This document shows positions 30,590-40,422 of a stretch of 64,000 nucleotides of DNA, one piece after another. The stretch is from Williamsia sp. 1135. GTDB taxonomy: Bacteria > Actinomycetota > Actinomycetes > Mycobacteriales > Mycobacteriaceae. Under the pieces are notes generated by a model, which saw only the letters and a list, made by a program, of their open reading frames with translations, was not told the origin of the DNA and made no database searches. The position numbers and the translations under genes were made by a program. The DNA is taken from the NCBI RefSeq assembly GCF_002095395.1, contig NZ_MJEI01000087.1, positions 1-64,000 of the forward strand, given 5' to 3'. Each line of letters starts with the position of its first letter. Within the stretch, counting starts at the first letter, position 1.

Positions 30590-32167
30590 CTAGCGGCGCG
30601 AGCGCTGTTTGATGCGCGCGGTGAGTTCTTGGACCTGGTCGTACACACGACGACGCTCGGCCATCTCCTTGCGGATCTTCTTGTCCGCATACATGACCGT
30701 GGTGTGGTCCCGGTCGAACGTCTCGCCGATTTTCGGCAGGGAGAGGTCGGTCAGTTCGCGACACAGGTACATGGCGATCTGACGGGCCTGCGCGATTGAC
30801 CTGGTCTTACCCGGCCCGCGGAGCTCCTCGATGCTGATGTCGAAGTACTCGGCGTTGACCGCGAGGATGGTGGCCGCGGTGATCTCCAGACTCGCCGAAT
30901 CGGGTAGCAGAGCCTGTAGGACGACGTCGGCGAGTGCGGTGTCGAGTTCAGAGTGATTGAGCGAGGCGAAGGCCGTGACCCGGATCAGTGCGCCCTCGAG
31001 TTCACGGATGTTGCGTTCGATCTTCGAGGCGATCAGTTCGAGGACGTCGTCGGGTACCCGGATGTCGTCCATCTGTGCCTTCTTGCGCAGGATGGCGATC
31101 CGGGTCTCCAGCTCAGGTGGCTGAACGTCGGTGATCAGACCCCATTCGAAGCGGGTCCGCAGGCGATCTTCAAGCGTCGCAAGCTGTTTGGGTGGCCGAT
31201 CCGAAGAGACCACGATCTGCTTGTTCGCGTTGTGCAAGGTGTTGAAGGTGTGGAAGAACTCTTCCTGGATACCTTCTTTGCCCTCGAGGAACTGGATGTC
31301 GTCGACGAGGAGGACGTCCATGTCGCGGTATCGGCGTTTGAACGCCACCCGGCGGTCATCACGCAACGAGTTGATGAAGTCGTTGGTGAACTCTTCGGTG
31401 GAGACGTACTTGACCCGCATCCCCGGGAAGAGTCGTTGTGCGTAGTGTCCGGCCGCATGGAGCAGGTGGGTCTTGCCGAGGCCTGATTCACCCCAGATGA
31501 ACAGCGGGTTGTAGGCCCGCGCCGGTGCCTCGGAGATCGCCACCGCGGCTGCGTGTGCGAACCGGTTGGAGGCGCCGATGACGAATGTCTCGAAGGTGTA
31601 CTTCGAGTTCAGGCTCGAGTCGCCACTGGAATCCGACTTCGCCCCTGAGTCGGCCGAGAAATAACTCGACCATTCGCCGCCGTTGCCGCTGGCTCTGGTC
31701 AGATCGCGGTCGCGGTCGGCGAACGTCTCGGGCGGAGGAGAGATGTCGGTACGTCCGGGGATCTCCGTACGTCCATAACCGTCGGGGCGCGCCAGCCGTG
31801 AGCTGCCGTAGTCGTCCACCGGTAGTGGTCGACTGTCCTCGTCGGGGAGTTCGGGTGCGCCGCCTGGCACTGAATCGGCGGCGATCGGGTCGATGCGAAC
31901 GGCCAGATCCACGGTGTGTCCGAGATGGCGGCTGAGCGCAGAAACGATCGGTTCGCGGAGTCCGCGCTCGATCTGTTCCTGAACCCGCGGGGTCGGCACG
32001 GTCAAGAGTGCGAAGCCCTCGGCGAGGGTCAGCGGCCGGACGAGGGAGAGCCAGGCCTTCTGTTGTTTGGACAACGGGATCCGGTTGCCGGCGGTGTCGT
32101 CATTGAGCTCGGTGACCACCTGGTGCCAGATCACGCTGAAAGAATCGTGATCGGAATCGGCTGGCAT
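30590..32167 (-). CDS. dnaA: chromosomal replication initiator DnaA
   Basis: AAA+ initiator that binds DnaA boxes and opens oriC. The 525-aa protein has an N-terminal DnaB-interaction domain, an acidic and polar linker (about residues 95-185), the AAA+ core with Walker [12 protein letters not shown] (about 225) and Walker [14 protein letters not shown] (about 285), and domain IV with [17 protein letters not shown] at 32167 follows AGGAGGGACG, a strong ribosome binding site. A frame extending to 32206 would use no better signal and is rejected. Confidence 0.98.
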   Translation of the reverse strand: MPADSDHDSFSVIWHQVVTELNDDTAGNRIPLSKQQKAWLSLVRPLTLAEGFALLTVPTPRVQEQIERGLREPIVSALSRHLGHTVDLAVRIDPIAADSVPGGAPELPDEDSRPLPVDDYGSSRLARPDGYGRTEIPGRTDISPPPETFADRDRDLTRASGNGGEWSSYFSADSGAKSDSSGDSSLNSKYTFETFVIGASNRFAHAAAVAISEAPARAYNPLFIWGESGLGKTHLLHAAGHYAQRLFPGMRVKYVSTEEFTNDFINSLRDDRRVAFKRRYRDMDVLLVDDIQFLEGKEGIQEEFFHTFNTLHNANKQIVVSSDRPPKQLATLEDRLRTRFEWGLITDVQPPELETRIAILRKKAQMDDIRVPDDVLELIASKIERNIRELEGALIRVTAFASLNHSELDTALADVVLQALLPDSASLEITAATILAVNAEYFDISIEELRGPGKTRSIAQARQIAMYLCRELTDLSLPKIGETFDRDHTTVMYADKKIRKEMAERRRVYDQVQELTARIKQRSRR

Positions 32168-32425
32168 GGTCGTCCCTCCTGGTGGTTCGTCACCAATTGT
32201 CCACACCGTTATCCACAGGTGTGGAGCAATAGGAAGACACAGCGAACCCCAGAAGGGTTAACGCGATTCCGCCCCGGGTGGATAGCTTGGGTGAAGTTAA
32301 CAGAGATCGGCGCGGGGCCACAACTGAACACCACATGTTGCAGGTAAAGGCAAGAATCTCCCCGGAACAGGCGTGTCGAACAACGATGTCGCAGGTCGCG
32401 GGTGTTTCATGCATCCGGCCGCAGT
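32168..32425 (-). promoter_or_regulatory. dnaA upstream region with DnaA boxes
   Basis: Two boxes face the dnaA start: TTGTCCACA at 32197-32205, the mycobacterial consensus, and TTATCCACA at 32209-32217. A weaker one, GGTGGATAG, lies at 32277-32285. Their position just upstream of the dnaA ribosome binding site fits autoregulation by DnaA, which is inference. Exact dnaA promoter hexamers were not identified with confidence. Confidence 0.65.
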
Positions 32426-32454
32426 TTGACCCTGACGCCGGTCATCAGTAGTCT
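32426..32454 (+). promoter_or_regulatory. housekeeping-type promoter for rpmH operon
   Basis: TTGACC at 32426-32431 and TAGTCT at 32449-32454 are separated by 17 bp, a good sigma-A type arrangement. The predicted transcript starts near 32461 and leaves a leader of about 145 nt before the rpmH GTG. No other promoter-like pair is seen between here and rpmH. Confidence 0.6.
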
Positions 32455-32605
32455 CGAACGGTCGCCGATCGTCGATTCCGGCTACTCATCTCAGCGCCCT
32501 CAGGGGCTGGCAGGTAGCCGACGCATCGAGGTAGCGACCAGACCACCGATTAACAAGCTGGGCTCAATCATGGACGCGAGCCCGTCACTATGAGGAGATT
32601 TGGCC

Positions 32606-32749
32606 GTGGCCAAGGGCAAGCGGACTTTCCAACCGAACAACCGTCGTCGCGCACGTGTGCATGGCTTCCGGCTGCGTATGCGTACCCGTGCGGGACGCGC
32701 AATCGTCAACACCCGTCGCCGCAAGGGACGCGCGAGTCTCACGGCCTGA
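32606..32749 (+). CDS. rpmH: 50S ribosomal protein L34
   Basis: A 47-aa highly basic ribosomal protein. It starts [20 protein letters not shown] and ends with [11 protein letters not shown], the standard L34 pattern. GTG at 32606 has GAGGAG at 32592-32597. It is the first gene of the rpmH-rnpA-yidD-yidC-jag-rsmG-parA-parB block transcribed away from oriC. Confidence 0.97.
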   Translation: MAKGKRTFQPNNRRRARVHGFRLRMRTRAGRAIVNTRRRKGRASLTA

Positions 32750-32793
32750 GTCGGCCGCGGTATCGCAGCCTGCGTAGCCGGCCGCAACTTATC

Positions 32794-33162
32794 GTGTTGG
32801 CACCACCGAACCGGATCACCCGGAGGTCAGACTTCACCCGCATCCTCAAGCAAGGGGTGCGGGTTGGTCGGCGTGATGTGATCGCGCACGTGTTGGTGCC
32901 GTCCGAGCCCGACCTCATCACCTCCGGTGGTCCGAGGTTCGGGCTGATCGTCGGCAAGTCTGTCGGCAACTCGGTGATTCGCCACGCGGTCTCACGTCGC
33001 CTGCGTGCTGCCGCTCGACCGCTTCTCGACGACTGCGATCCTGCGGCGATGGTCGTGGTACGCGCACTCGGTGGCAGTGCGAACTGCTCGCAGCCGGATC
33101 TCGAACGACAGTTGTCGTCGGCAGTCAACACGGCAATGCGTCGCATCGAGGCGACTGTGTGA
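32794..33162 (+). CDS. rnpA: ribonuclease P protein component
   Basis: Protein subunit of RNase P, which matures tRNA 5' ends. The 122-aa protein starts [20 protein letters not shown] and contains the RNR-type motif region [26 protein letters not shown] at 32794 aligns with mycobacterial RnpA; TTG one codon later is possible. It lies 44 bp after rpmH and its stop overlaps the yidD start. Confidence 0.93.
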   Translation: MLAPPNRITRRSDFTRILKQGVRVGRRDVIAHVLVPSEPDLITSGGPRFGLIVGKSVGNSVIRHAVSRRLRAAARPLLDDCDPAAMVVVRALGGSANCSQPDLERQLSSAVNTAMRRIEATV

Positions 33163-33518
33163 TGGCGAGCCCCCGCGGCGTACGCAGGTCGACCTTCGCC
33201 ACCTGGCCTCGCAGAGCGATCATCTTCTTGATCGAGCTCTACCGCACGTGGGTCTCCCCCATGCGACTGCCTACCTGTCGTTTCGAACCGACATGCAGTA
33301 CTTATGCCGTCGAGGCACTGACCGAGTACGGCGCACTCCGTGGAGGACTGTTGTCGTTGATACGGCTCGCGAAGTGCGGACCCTGGCACAAGCCAGGCTA
33401 CGACCCCATTCCTGAGCGCCGGAACGCCGATGACGAGCACACTTGCCGGCAGCAACCTGCGGAACTCGACCCAAACGCGGCCAAAGAGCCGGATCTTGTT
33501 GTAACAGTGAGGAACTGA
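33162..33518 (+). CDS. yidD: membrane protein insertion efficiency factor YidD
   Basis: A 118-aa small membrane-associated protein that improves YidC-dependent insertion. It shows the family signature [20 protein letters not shown], the [20 protein letters not shown] segment and GYDPIPE, with an extra polar C-terminal tail. ATG at 33162 shares a base with the rnpA stop (TGATG). Confidence 0.94.
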   Translation: MASPRGVRRSTFATWPRRAIIFLIELYRTWVSPMRLPTCRFEPTCSTYAVEALTEYGALRGGLLSLIRLAKCGPWHKPGYDPIPERRNADDEHTCRQQPAELDPNAAKEPDLVVTVRN

Positions 33519-33521
33519 CGC

Positions 33522-34751
33522 GTGCTCGATTTCATTTACTGGCCGGTCTCGGCCATCATGTGGGTATGGTACGAGGCGTTCAGCTTCCTGCTGCCCAACT
33601 CACCGGGTGGCGACGGCATCGCCTGGGCCCTGTCGGTGGTGTTCCTGGTCTTCACCCTCCGCGCGATTCTCTACAAGCCGTTCGTGAAGCAGATCCGCAC
33701 CACGCGGAAGATGCAAGAAATTCAGCCGCAGATGCAGGCGATCCGTAAGAAGTACGGCAAGGATCGCGTGAAGATGACCGAGGAGATGCAGAAGCTCCAG
33801 AAGGAGCACGGGTTCAATCCCCTGCTCGGATGTCTGCCGATGCTCGCTCAGATCCCGGTCTTCATCGGCTTGTTCCACGTGCTGCGCTCGTTCAACCGGA
33901 TGGGCACGGGTTTCGGTCAGTTGGGAATGACGGCCGAAGAAACCCGGTCGTACGGGAACTACATCTTCAACGTCGATCAGGTCCAGAATTTCTTGGACGC
34001 CCGACTCTTCGGCGTCCCCCTGTCGTCGTACATCATCCAGCCGACCTCGGAGTGGGTCGCATTCAGCCCTCCCGGCGTGCCGGTCGACTTCACCCGGCTG
34101 AACATCATCATCCTGGTGATCCCGCTCGTGATCATCTCGTCGATCGCGACGCACATGAACTCGAGGGCTTCCGTGGCCCGGCAGAGCGAAGCCGCCATGG
34201 AGAACCCGCAGACGCGCATCATGAACAACCTCGCGTTATACGTGTTCCCTCTGGGCATCCTCGTCTCAGGCGCCTTCTTCCCCGTGGCGATCCTTCTCTA
34301 CTGGGTCTCGAACAACCTCTGGACCTATGTGCAGCAGCACATCGTCTTCGGAAACATCGAGAAGGAAGAAGAGGCCCAAAAGGCCGCCAAACTCGAGAAG
34401 CGTTCCAACAACGCACCGAAGCCCGGCGCGAAGCCTCAGGCGGCGAAGGCGGTCACGACCAAGCCCAAGCCGGGGGCAAAGCCGACCGATACCTCGAAGA
34501 CGGCAGGCACCTCGAAGACGGCAGGCAAGTCAGGGTCGCAACGGGTGGACATCACCAAGGGTGACGCGTCAGCAGCTGATGCAGATACTTCGTCAGAGGA
34601 CTCGGAGGAGACGACCACGTCTTCAGAGAAGCCGAAGGCAAGCGGCTCTCCGAGTTCCAATGGCGCGAAGAAACCGACAGGCGGACGTCCGGCCACAGGG
34701 CCCGGCGGGGCACGCGGCGGCAACCAGCAACGACGTAAGAAGCGGCGCTGA
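33522..34751 (+). CDS. yidC: membrane protein insertase YidC
   Basis: Oxa1-family insertase for inner-membrane proteins. The 409-aa protein has about five membrane helices, including [20 protein letters not shown], a cytoplasmic coiled-coil hairpin ([20 protein letters not shown]), and a long Lys/Ala/Thr/Ser-rich tail after about residue 285 that ends QQRRKKRR, likely ribosome-binding. GTG at 33522 lies 3 bp after the yidD stop. Confidence 0.95.
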   Translation: MLDFIYWPVSAIMWVWYEAFSFLLPNSPGGDGIAWALSVVFLVFTLRAILYKPFVKQIRTTRKMQEIQPQMQAIRKKYGKDRVKMTEEMQKLQKEHGFNPLLGCLPMLAQIPVFIGLFHVLRSFNRMGTGFGQLGMTAEETRSYGNYIFNVDQVQNFLDARLFGVPLSSYIIQPTSEWVAFSPPGVPVDFTRLNIIILVIPLVIISSIATHMNSRASVARQSEAAMENPQTRIMNNLALYVFPLGILVSGAFFPVAILLYWVSNNLWTYVQQHIVFGNIEKEEEAQKAAKLEKRSNNAPKPGAKPQAAKAVTTKPKPGAKPTDTSKTAGTSKTAGKSGSQRVDITKGDASAADADTSSEDSEETTTSSEKPKASGSPSSNGAKKPTGGRPATGPGGARGGNQQRRKKRR

Positions 34752-34798
34752 CCCATGACAGGTCAGTACCCAGATGAGTGCAAAGCGAGGGATGTTCG

Positions 34799-35413
34799 AT
34801 GAGTGCAGAGACCAAGGATGCGGTGGTCGAGGAATTGATCGACGAGTCGGCAGCGGAGGAACAGGCGACCGAAGCGCCGGCGAACGGTGAGGTATCCGAC
34901 GCCGACTCCACCGCAGACGATGCGGACTCGGACGATTCGGGTCTGACCGATGAGGAGCGGCTGGTCGAAGAAGGCGAGATCGCGGGTGACTACCTCGAGC
35001 AGTTGCTCGACGTCTTGGACTTCGACGGTGACATCGATCTGGACGTCGACGGTGACCGAGCGATCGTCAGCATCGACGGCGGATCGGACCTCGTGAAGTT
35101 GGTGGGCAAGAACGGCGAGATTCTCGACGCCCTCCAAGAGCTGACGCGGCTGGCCGTCCAACGGACCACCGGCGACCGGAGTCGGTTGATGCTCGACGTC
35201 GCGCGGTGGCGGGCTGATCGTCGCGAGCGGCTCGCGCGGTTGGGCAACGAAGTCGCTGAGCGTGTGCGCGATGGCGGAGAGCGCGAAGAGCTCGACCCGA
35301 TGTCCCCGTTCGAGCGGAAGATCGTGCACGACGCGGTTGCAGCTGTCGACGGGGTCTACTCCGAGAGCGAGGGCACCGAGCCCAATCGACGAGTCGTTGT
35401 CCTCAAGGGCTGA
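34799..35413 (+). CDS. jag: R3H/KH-domain RNA-binding protein Jag (KhpB-like)
   Basis: A 204-aa protein with an acidic disordered N-terminus (about residues 1-60), a Jag/KH domain (about 62-130; LVKLVGKNGEILDALQELTR) and a C-terminal R3H domain (SPFERKIVHDAVAAVDGVYS). Jag/KhpB proteins bind RNA and affect elongation in firmicutes; the gene always follows yidC. ATG at 34799 has CGAGGGA upstream; an ATG seven codons earlier lacks a site. A strong hairpin follows its stop. Confidence 0.92.
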   Translation: MSAETKDAVVEELIDESAAEEQATEAPANGEVSDADSTADDADSDDSGLTDEERLVEEGEIAGDYLEQLLDVLDFDGDIDLDVDGDRAIVSIDGGSDLVKLVGKNGEILDALQELTRLAVQRTTGDRSRLMLDVARWRADRRERLARLGNEVAERVRDGGEREELDPMSPFERKIVHDAVAAVDGVYSESEGTEPNRRVVVLKG

Positions 35414-35431
35414 ATCGCACAACTGACGCAA

Positions 35432-35459
35432 TGGGCCCCGGCGGTGTCGCCGGGGCCCA
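35432..35459 (+). terminator. strong GC hairpin after jag
   Basis: A perfect 12-bp inverted repeat, TGGGCCCCGGCG and CGCCGGGGCCCA, separated by the loop GTGT, 19 bp after the jag stop. There is no T-tract, as is usual for actinobacterial intrinsic terminators. It may partly separate jag from rsmG transcription. Confidence 0.7.
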
Positions 35460-35538
35460 CTGCTATCTCCAGGCATAGTTACACGAGTGTTGTTTACCGG
35501 CCGATCCGGGTTCCCGGGGCGGACGAAGGTGCAAGTGA

Positions 35539-35554
35539 TGTTTCACGTGAAACG
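35539..35554. promoter_or_regulatory. parS: parS site 1
   Basis: TGTTTCACGTGAAACG matches the 16-bp centromere consensus TGTTTCACGTGAAACA at 15 positions. It lies directly upstream of the rsmG ribosome binding site, so bound ParB could affect rsmG expression. Confidence 0.9.
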
Positions 35555-35563
35555 GAGGACCGG

Positions 35564-36229
35564 ATGACCGCTGAGTTCGAGGGCGAGGGTGGGGACCAAC
35601 TCCGGGCTGCCGCGGTGTCGGTATTCGCCGACCGTCTACCGATGGCCGAGAAATACTGGGAGGCGCTGGCGAACGCCGGTGTCGAACGCGGCTTGATCGG
35701 ACCCCGGGAGGTGGACCGACTCTGGGGACGGCACATTCTGAATTGCGCCGTGATCGCCGAGATCCTTGCGGATGGCGAGACGGTGGTAGACATCGGCAGC
35801 GGTGCCGGACTGCCGGGTGTCGCGGTTGCGATCGCAAAGCCTGGTGTCGAGATGACTCTGGTCGAACCTCTGCTTCGCCGTGCGACGTTCCTCGAAGAGG
35901 TCGTGGCCGAACTCGGTATCGATGTCAGGGTCATCCGTGGACGTGCCGAGGAGAAGGCCGTCGTGAAGGCGGCCGGCCGCGCCGACGTCGTCACGTCGCG
36001 TGCGGTGGCTCCGCTCGATCGGCTGGGTAAGTGGTCCGCTCCCCTGTTACGGCCTGGCGGTCGGTTGGTTGCCATCAAAGGCTCGTCGGCGTCCGAGGAG
36101 ATCACCACCCACCTTGGGACGCTGGGTCGAATCGGATTGTCGGGTCTGCGCGTCGAACAATGCGGGACCTCCACGCTCGCGACTCCCACAACTGTGGTGT
36201 TGGCGACGCGGGTTGGTGGTCGTCGGTGA
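35564..36229 (+). CDS. rsmG: 16S rRNA (guanine-N7) methyltransferase RsmG
   Basis: S-adenosylmethionine-dependent enzyme that methylates G527 of 16S rRNA (E. coli numbering); loss gives low-level streptomycin resistance in known species. The 221-aa protein starts MTAEFEGEGGDQLRAAA and contains DRLWGRHILNCAVIAEIL, the SAM-binding VVDIGSGAGLPGVAVAIAKP and VTSRAVAPLDRLGKWSAPLL. ATG at 35564 follows ACGGAGGAC. Confidence 0.94.
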   Translation: MTAEFEGEGGDQLRAAAVSVFADRLPMAEKYWEALANAGVERGLIGPREVDRLWGRHILNCAVIAEILADGETVVDIGSGAGLPGVAVAIAKPGVEMTLVEPLLRRATFLEEVVAELGIDVRVIRGRAEEKAVVKAAGRADVVTSRAVAPLDRLGKWSAPLLRPGGRLVAIKGSSASEEITTHLGTLGRIGLSGLRVEQCGTSTLATPTTVVLATRVGGRR

Positions 36230-36273
36230 CAGAGCGCAGAATGTTCAGCAGGCGTAGCCGAAGGAGTGAAAGC

Positions 36274-37233
36274 GTGTCCAACGAATCGCATGTTTCACGT
36301 GAAACTGTTTCACGTGAAACCAGCGCGTACGAGGCCAGACCCCAACCACATGACGACACCCCGATCGCTGCCGCAGCAGAGCGGGCCAGCCGAGTGCTGA
36401 CCCCAGGAGGTAGCGGAGCACTCCCCCGTCCGCGGCACACCCGCATCATCACCATCGCCAACCAGAAGGGTGGCGTGGGGAAGACGACGACCGCTGTGAA
36501 CATGGCAGCGGCGCTCGCGGTGCACCAGCTGCGTGTTCTGGTCATCGATCTCGATCCTCAGGGCAACGCCAGTACCGCGCTGGGTGTCGACCACCGATCC
36601 GGTATCCCCTCGGTCTATGAGCTGCTGATCGGCGAGGTCGATTTCGCCGACACAATCGTGCAGAGTTCCAGTAACGAGAACCTCTTCTGCGTTCCGGCGA
36701 CACTCGATCTGGCGGGAGCGGAGATCGAACTGGTCTCGATGGTCGCCCGAGAGAATCGTCTCCGCAATGCACTCGACAAGGAGACACTCGAGAAGTACGA
36801 CTTCGACTTCGTCCTCATCGACTGCCCGCCATCTCTTGGGCTGTTGACGATCAACGCGATGGTCGCCGCACGCGAGGTCATGATCCCGATCCAGTGCGAG
36901 TACTACGCGCTCGAGGGCGTCAGCCAGTTGCTGTCGAACATCAACCTCGTTCAAGCGCATCTCAACCCTGAGCTGCACGTGTCGACCGTTGTTCTCACGA
37001 TGTATGACGGACGAACGAAACTTGCCGATCAAGTCGCGGAGAGTGTGCGCGAGCACTTCGGTGATCGAGTCCTGAACGCGGTCATTCCCCGGAGCGTGAA
37101 GGTGTCCGAGGCACCCGGCTACGGGACCACCATCATCGAATATGACCCGGGTTCACGTGGAGCCATGAGCTACCTGGACGCCGGACGTGAACTCGCGCTG
37201 CGTTCGTCAAGAGAAGAGGAGGGGTGGTCGTGA
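36274..37233 (+). CDS. parA: chromosome partitioning ATPase ParA
   Basis: Walker-type ATPase that moves ParB-parS complexes during segregation. The 319-aa protein has the deviant Walker A KGGVGKTT (about residues 65-72), DLDPQGNAS, and the [17 protein letters not shown] switch region. GTG at 36274 has AAGGAG 7 bases upstream. The N-terminus contains SRETVSRET, encoded by two tandem parS sites that are therefore part of the coding sequence. Overlaps parB by 4 bp. Confidence 0.95.
   Translation: MSNESHVSRETVSRETSAYEARPQPHDDTPIAAAAERASRVLTPGGSGALPRPRHTRIITIANQKGGVGKTTTAVNMAAALAVHQLRVLVIDLDPQGNASTALGVDHRSGIPSVYELLIGEVDFADTIVQSSSNENLFCVPATLDLAGAEIELVSMVARENRLRNALDKETLEKYDFDFVLIDCPPSLGLLTINAMVAAREVMIPIQCEYYALEGVSQLLSNINLVQAHLNPELHVSTVVLTMYDGRTKLADQVAESVREHFGDRVLNAVIPRSVKVSEAPGYGTTIIEYDPGSRGAMSYLDAGRELALRSSREEEGWS
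36291..36306. promoter_or_regulatory. parS: parS site 2 (inside parA)
   Basis: TGTTTCACGTGAAACT, 15 of 16 matches to the consensus. It shares its last base with site 3 and lies within codons 6-11 of parA. Confidence 0.92.
36306..36321. promoter_or_regulatory. parS: parS site 3 (inside parA)
   Basis: TGTTTCACGTGAAACC, 15 of 16 matches to the consensus. Forms a head-to-tail pair with site 2, about 6 kb from oriC. Confidence 0.92.
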
Positions 37234-38318
37234 GCGATCCGGGTCAGGCGAACAAGGAAAGTGGCGCGGGCAAGCCGCCCGCCAAGGGTGCCGGCGCTCG
37301 GCCGACAAAACGGCAGGGCGGACTCGGTCGCGGTCTGGCAGCGCTGATCCCGACCGGACCTACAGAGGGCCCACGTATGGGCTCAGCGGCTACAGATGTG
37401 ATGTTCGGTGCCGCTAACCGGCAGGTGGATCCGGAGTCGCAGAGCGCGAATGCGCCTGTGCCCACTCCCCCGACGGTGACCGATCCGCGGGGCGTCGATG
37501 AGGTCGGCGCGGTGTATCGGGAGATTCCGCCGAAGCTGATCCAGCCGAATCCGCAGCAGCCGCGCACTGCCTTCGATGAAGAAGCACTTGCGGAATTGGT
37601 GCACTCGATTCGTGAGTTCGGGCTCATGCAGCCGATCGTCGTGCGGCGGCTGGCCGAGCCGGTGGGCGACGCCGAGTACCAACTCGTCATGGGCGAGCGG
37701 CGGTGGCGTGCGAGCCAGGAAGCCGGCCTCGAGTCGATCCCAGCGATCGTTCGCGAGACCGCGGATGGCGACATGTTGCGCGACGCGCTACTGGAGAACA
37801 TCCACCGGGTGCAGTTGAATCCGTTGGAAGAAGCTGCGGCGTATCAGCAGTTGCTCGAGGAGTTCGGCGTCACCCACGATGAACTGGCGAGCCGCCTTGG
37901 TCGCTCGCGGCCGGTGATCACCAACATGATCCGACTGCTTCGTCTGCCGATCCCGGTCCAGCGTCGCGTAGCGGCCGGCGTGCTGTCCGCCGGACATGCT
38001 CGGGCATTGCTCTCGCTCGACGCAGGCGCCGATGCCCAAGAGGCGTTGGCGGCGCGGATCATCGCCGAGGGCATGTCTGTGCGTGCGACGGAGGAAGCGG
38101 TGACGCTGGCCAACCGCGGTGACGGCAAGACCACTCCTGTCTCGCCGAAGCGTAAACCGATGCAAATGCCCGGCCTTCAAGACGTCGCGGAGCGGCTGTC
38201 GGACAAGCTCGACACCCGGGTGACGGTCGCGATGGGGAAGCGAAAAGGCAAAATTACCGTCGAATTCGGGTCTGTTGGCGACCTCGAGCGGCTTGTCGAG
38301 ATCATTGCGCAAAAGTGA
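37230..38318 (+). CDS. parB: chromosome partitioning protein ParB
   Basis: CTP-dependent DNA clamp that loads at parS. The 362-aa protein has a disordered N-terminus ending [16 protein letters not shown], the CTP-binding GERRWRA motif (about residues 155-161), [14 protein letters not shown], a helix-turn-helix (about 213-236: [20 protein letters not shown]) and a C-terminal dimerisation domain. GTG at 37230 overlaps the parA stop and has GAGGAGG upstream; GTG at 37224 is the alternative. Confidence 0.95.
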   Translation: MSDPGQANKESGAGKPPAKGAGARPTKRQGGLGRGLAALIPTGPTEGPRMGSAATDVMFGAANRQVDPESQSANAPVPTPPTVTDPRGVDEVGAVYREIPPKLIQPNPQQPRTAFDEEALAELVHSIREFGLMQPIVVRRLAEPVGDAEYQLVMGERRWRASQEAGLESIPAIVRETADGDMLRDALLENIHRVQLNPLEEAAAYQQLLEEFGVTHDELASRLGRSRPVITNMIRLLRLPIPVQRRVAAGVLSAGHARALLSLDAGADAQEALAARIIAEGMSVRATEEAVTLANRGDGKTTPVSPKRKPMQMPGLQDVAERLSDKLDTRVTVAMGKRKGKITVEFGSVGDLERLVEIIAQK

Positions 38319-38574
38319 AAATATCGCCGCGAAATTCTGCGTACACGAGTATGCGGCTAAAACGTCACTGTGACAAAGGGTCGTCGGCGATGGTCCCGAT
38401 GTCTCCGGAACTGTTATCGGACAACACATTTCGGCCGAGTGACCGCTCACCGCAGGCCGAGGTCCCCGATCGCATATGCTGGAGAGTGTTCAGAGCAGTT
38501 TTCGGTCGATTCGGGCGACGTGGAGATCTCAGCGGAGCCGGAGCTCGACGATTTGATGGAAAGGCGTCGGTGCC

Positions 38575-39282
38575 GTGTCGGTAACGATAGCGCCACTGAC
38601 GATGGACGGATTCGAAAATCTCCCGTCGCACAGCCGACGCTGTGTTTTCTGGGAGATGGATCCGAACCTCATCCCCGACAATCCGGGCGGCGTCGCATTC
38701 GAGAGCGAGTTCGACAAAGAAGCCTGGGTCTCGATGATCCTGCTCGAGTGGGGCACGTGCGGACAGGTCGCCGTGAGCCGGACAACCGGCAAGGTGGTCG
38801 GTGCCGCGTTCTACGGTCCCCCGCGTAGCGTCCCGAGGTCTCTGCTCTTCCCCACCTCCCCGGTGTCACCGGACGCGGTGATCCTGAATTCACTGTGGGT
38901 GGACCCCGGCTATGACGACGCGGCGGCCGCACTGACACAAGCGGTGATCGTCGACCTCACCCGGCGTGGAGTCCGAGCCATCGAAGCGTTCGGCATCGTC
39001 CGGTCAGCGCACACCAGTCCGAACCAGGATCCAGAGAGTGACGCGATCTGTGCGCGCTGCATGATCGACGCCCACTTCCTCAAAGGCGAGGGCTTCGACG
39101 TGGTGTCAGCTCATCACCGCTACCCCAGGTTGCGGCTCGCGCTCGACAACGACCTCGGCTGGAAAGCGGGCGTCGAGAGTGCGTTGGAGAAGTTGGTGGT
39201 GATGGCGGCCATCGACGTGGCGGGTCGAGAACGAACGGCCGTGCCGGTCGGATCAGCGCGCCACTTGCTCCGAGGCGAGTAG
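38575..39282 (+). CDS. GNAT-family acetyltransferase-like protein (Rv3916c-like)
   Basis: A 235-aa protein starting MSVTIAPLTMDGFENLPSHS, with a cysteine-containing RRCVFWEMDP motif and a GNAT-like core (GKVVGAAFYGPP, LNSLWVDPGYDD, GVRAIEAFGIVR). The gene between parB and cwlM in mycobacteria encodes the same family. Substrate unknown. GTG start at 38575 without a strong ribosome binding site. Its 3' end overlaps the convergent cwlM gene by 30 bp. The 256 bp before it hold no other supported gene. Confidence 0.75.
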   Translation: MSVTIAPLTMDGFENLPSHSRRCVFWEMDPNLIPDNPGGVAFESEFDKEAWVSMILLEWGTCGQVAVSRTTGKVVGAAFYGPPRSVPRSLLFPTSPVSPDAVILNSLWVDPGYDDAAAALTQAVIVDLTRRGVRAIEAFGIVRSAHTSPNQDPESDAICARCMIDAHFLKGEGFDVVSAHHRYPRLRLALDNDLGWKAGVESALEKLVVMAAIDVAGRERTAVPVGSARHLLRGE

Positions 39283-40422
39283 TTCGGCGAACGTGTAGGT
39301 CCCGGTGGGTTGATCGTCTCGGCCCAGGAGGTAGAGACGTTTGACGGCCACCAAGATCGCCTCGGCAATGGTGTCGCGGACCGCCGGATCACTCAGTTGG
39401 GTCGCATCGTGAAGATTGCTGATGTAACCGATGTCGAGCTGGACGGCGGGCATCTGACTGCGGCGGAGGATGTCCCACGTGCGCTCGTGCGAACGACAGT
39501 CCCGCAGGTCTGTCCGGGCGACGATCTCGCGCTGGATGAAACCCGACAGTGAACGGCCGATGGTCGACGAGGAGCCATGGGTGGTCCCGTAATGGAAACT
39601 GGCCACACCGCTCGCGCGACTGTTCGGGTAATGCGCGCACCTGAGGGCGATCAGCAGATCTGCGCCGATGGCGTTTGCGGTACCGGCGCGCTCTTCGTCG
39701 GTGGGGTTCTCGTGTTCCCGACGAGATACAAAGGTCTCCATCCCGGCGGCGGTCATCCGGCCTACCAGGCGATCACTGAGATCCCACAGAATCTCGGCCT
39801 CGATGGCGGATTCGGCATCGGGGTGGTCGCCGCCGGAGCCCGGATCGATGACAATCCGTTTACCCGACAGCTGAGGTCCGCGGCGGCGGACGTGCTCTTC
39901 TTCACGGATCGCATGGGGCGAGCCACCGGTGACCCGGGTACCGAGTTGCTTGAGGGACCGTAGCGTCGCCGGGCCGCAGATGCCGTCCGGATTGAGTCCG
40001 TAGTCGCCCTGATAGTTCCGCAGGGCGTTGTGGGTGTCGACGTCGAAGTGCCCGTCGACGAGGCCGGTGTAGAAACCCAGGTTCTGGAGACGGGACTGCA
40101 GTGTTGCGACGTCGTCACCGTGCATGGGCGCCGAGGTGAGGTAGCACAATACCCGCGCACCCAGGCGGTATGAGGATTCGCGAAGCGCTCCGAAGGTGGC
40201 CGGGCCGACGATCCCGTCGACGAGCAGTCCGCGCTGCTGCTGAAACGCGCGCACCGCTTGATCGGTCTCGGCGTCGAACACGGCCTCGGGCAGGGCCCAG
40301 CCGTTGGAGTCCACGAGCCGGCCTGTCGGCAATTGAGCGTCGGTCAGGAAGCCCTGACCAGTGAGGATGGCACGTATCTCGGCAACTGCCGACCCGTGGT
40401 CTCCCAACCGGTACAACGGCAT
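39253..40422 (-). CDS. cwlM: CwlM, amidase_3-like regulator of peptidoglycan precursor synthesis
   Basis: A 389-aa protein with two peptidoglycan-binding modules (about residues 5-75 and 90-160; GSAVAEIRAILTGQGF, LLVDGIVGPATFGAL, GHFDVDTHNALRNYQ) and an amidase_3 fold (about 185-375). In M. tuberculosis CwlM is phosphorylated by PknB and then activates MurA. Zinc and catalytic positions are degenerate here: the DPGHGG motif reads DPGSGG (Ser near 195), the second metal His region reads LRCAH, and the catalytic Glu region reads LDIGYISN. It is cytoplasmic, without a signal peptide. It is downstream of trxB-trxA. Confidence 0.92.
   Translation of the reverse strand: MPLYRLGDHGSAVAEIRAILTGQGFLTDAQLPTGRLVDSNGWALPEAVFDAETDQAVRAFQQQRGLLVDGIVGPATFGALRESSYRLGARVLCYLTSAPMHGDDVATLQSRLQNLGFYTGLVDGHFDVDTHNALRNYQGDYGLNPDGICGPATLRSLKQLGTRVTGGSPHAIREEEHVRRRGPQLSGKRIVIDPGSGGDHPDAESAIEAEILWDLSDRLVGRMTAAGMETFVSRREHENPTDEERAGTANAIGADLLIALRCAHYPNSRASGVASFHYGTTHGSSSTIGRSLSGFIQREIVARTDLRDCRSHERTWDILRRSQMPAVQLDIGYISNLHDATQLSDPAVRDTIAEAILVAVKRLYLLGRDDQPTGTYTFAELLASEQVAR

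Noticed and set aside
30300-30764. 154-aa minus-strand frame with seven-residue repeats in the origin
   Set aside because: It begins inside dnaA in another frame and its repeat follows from the 21-bp DNA repeat. No ribosome binding site seen.
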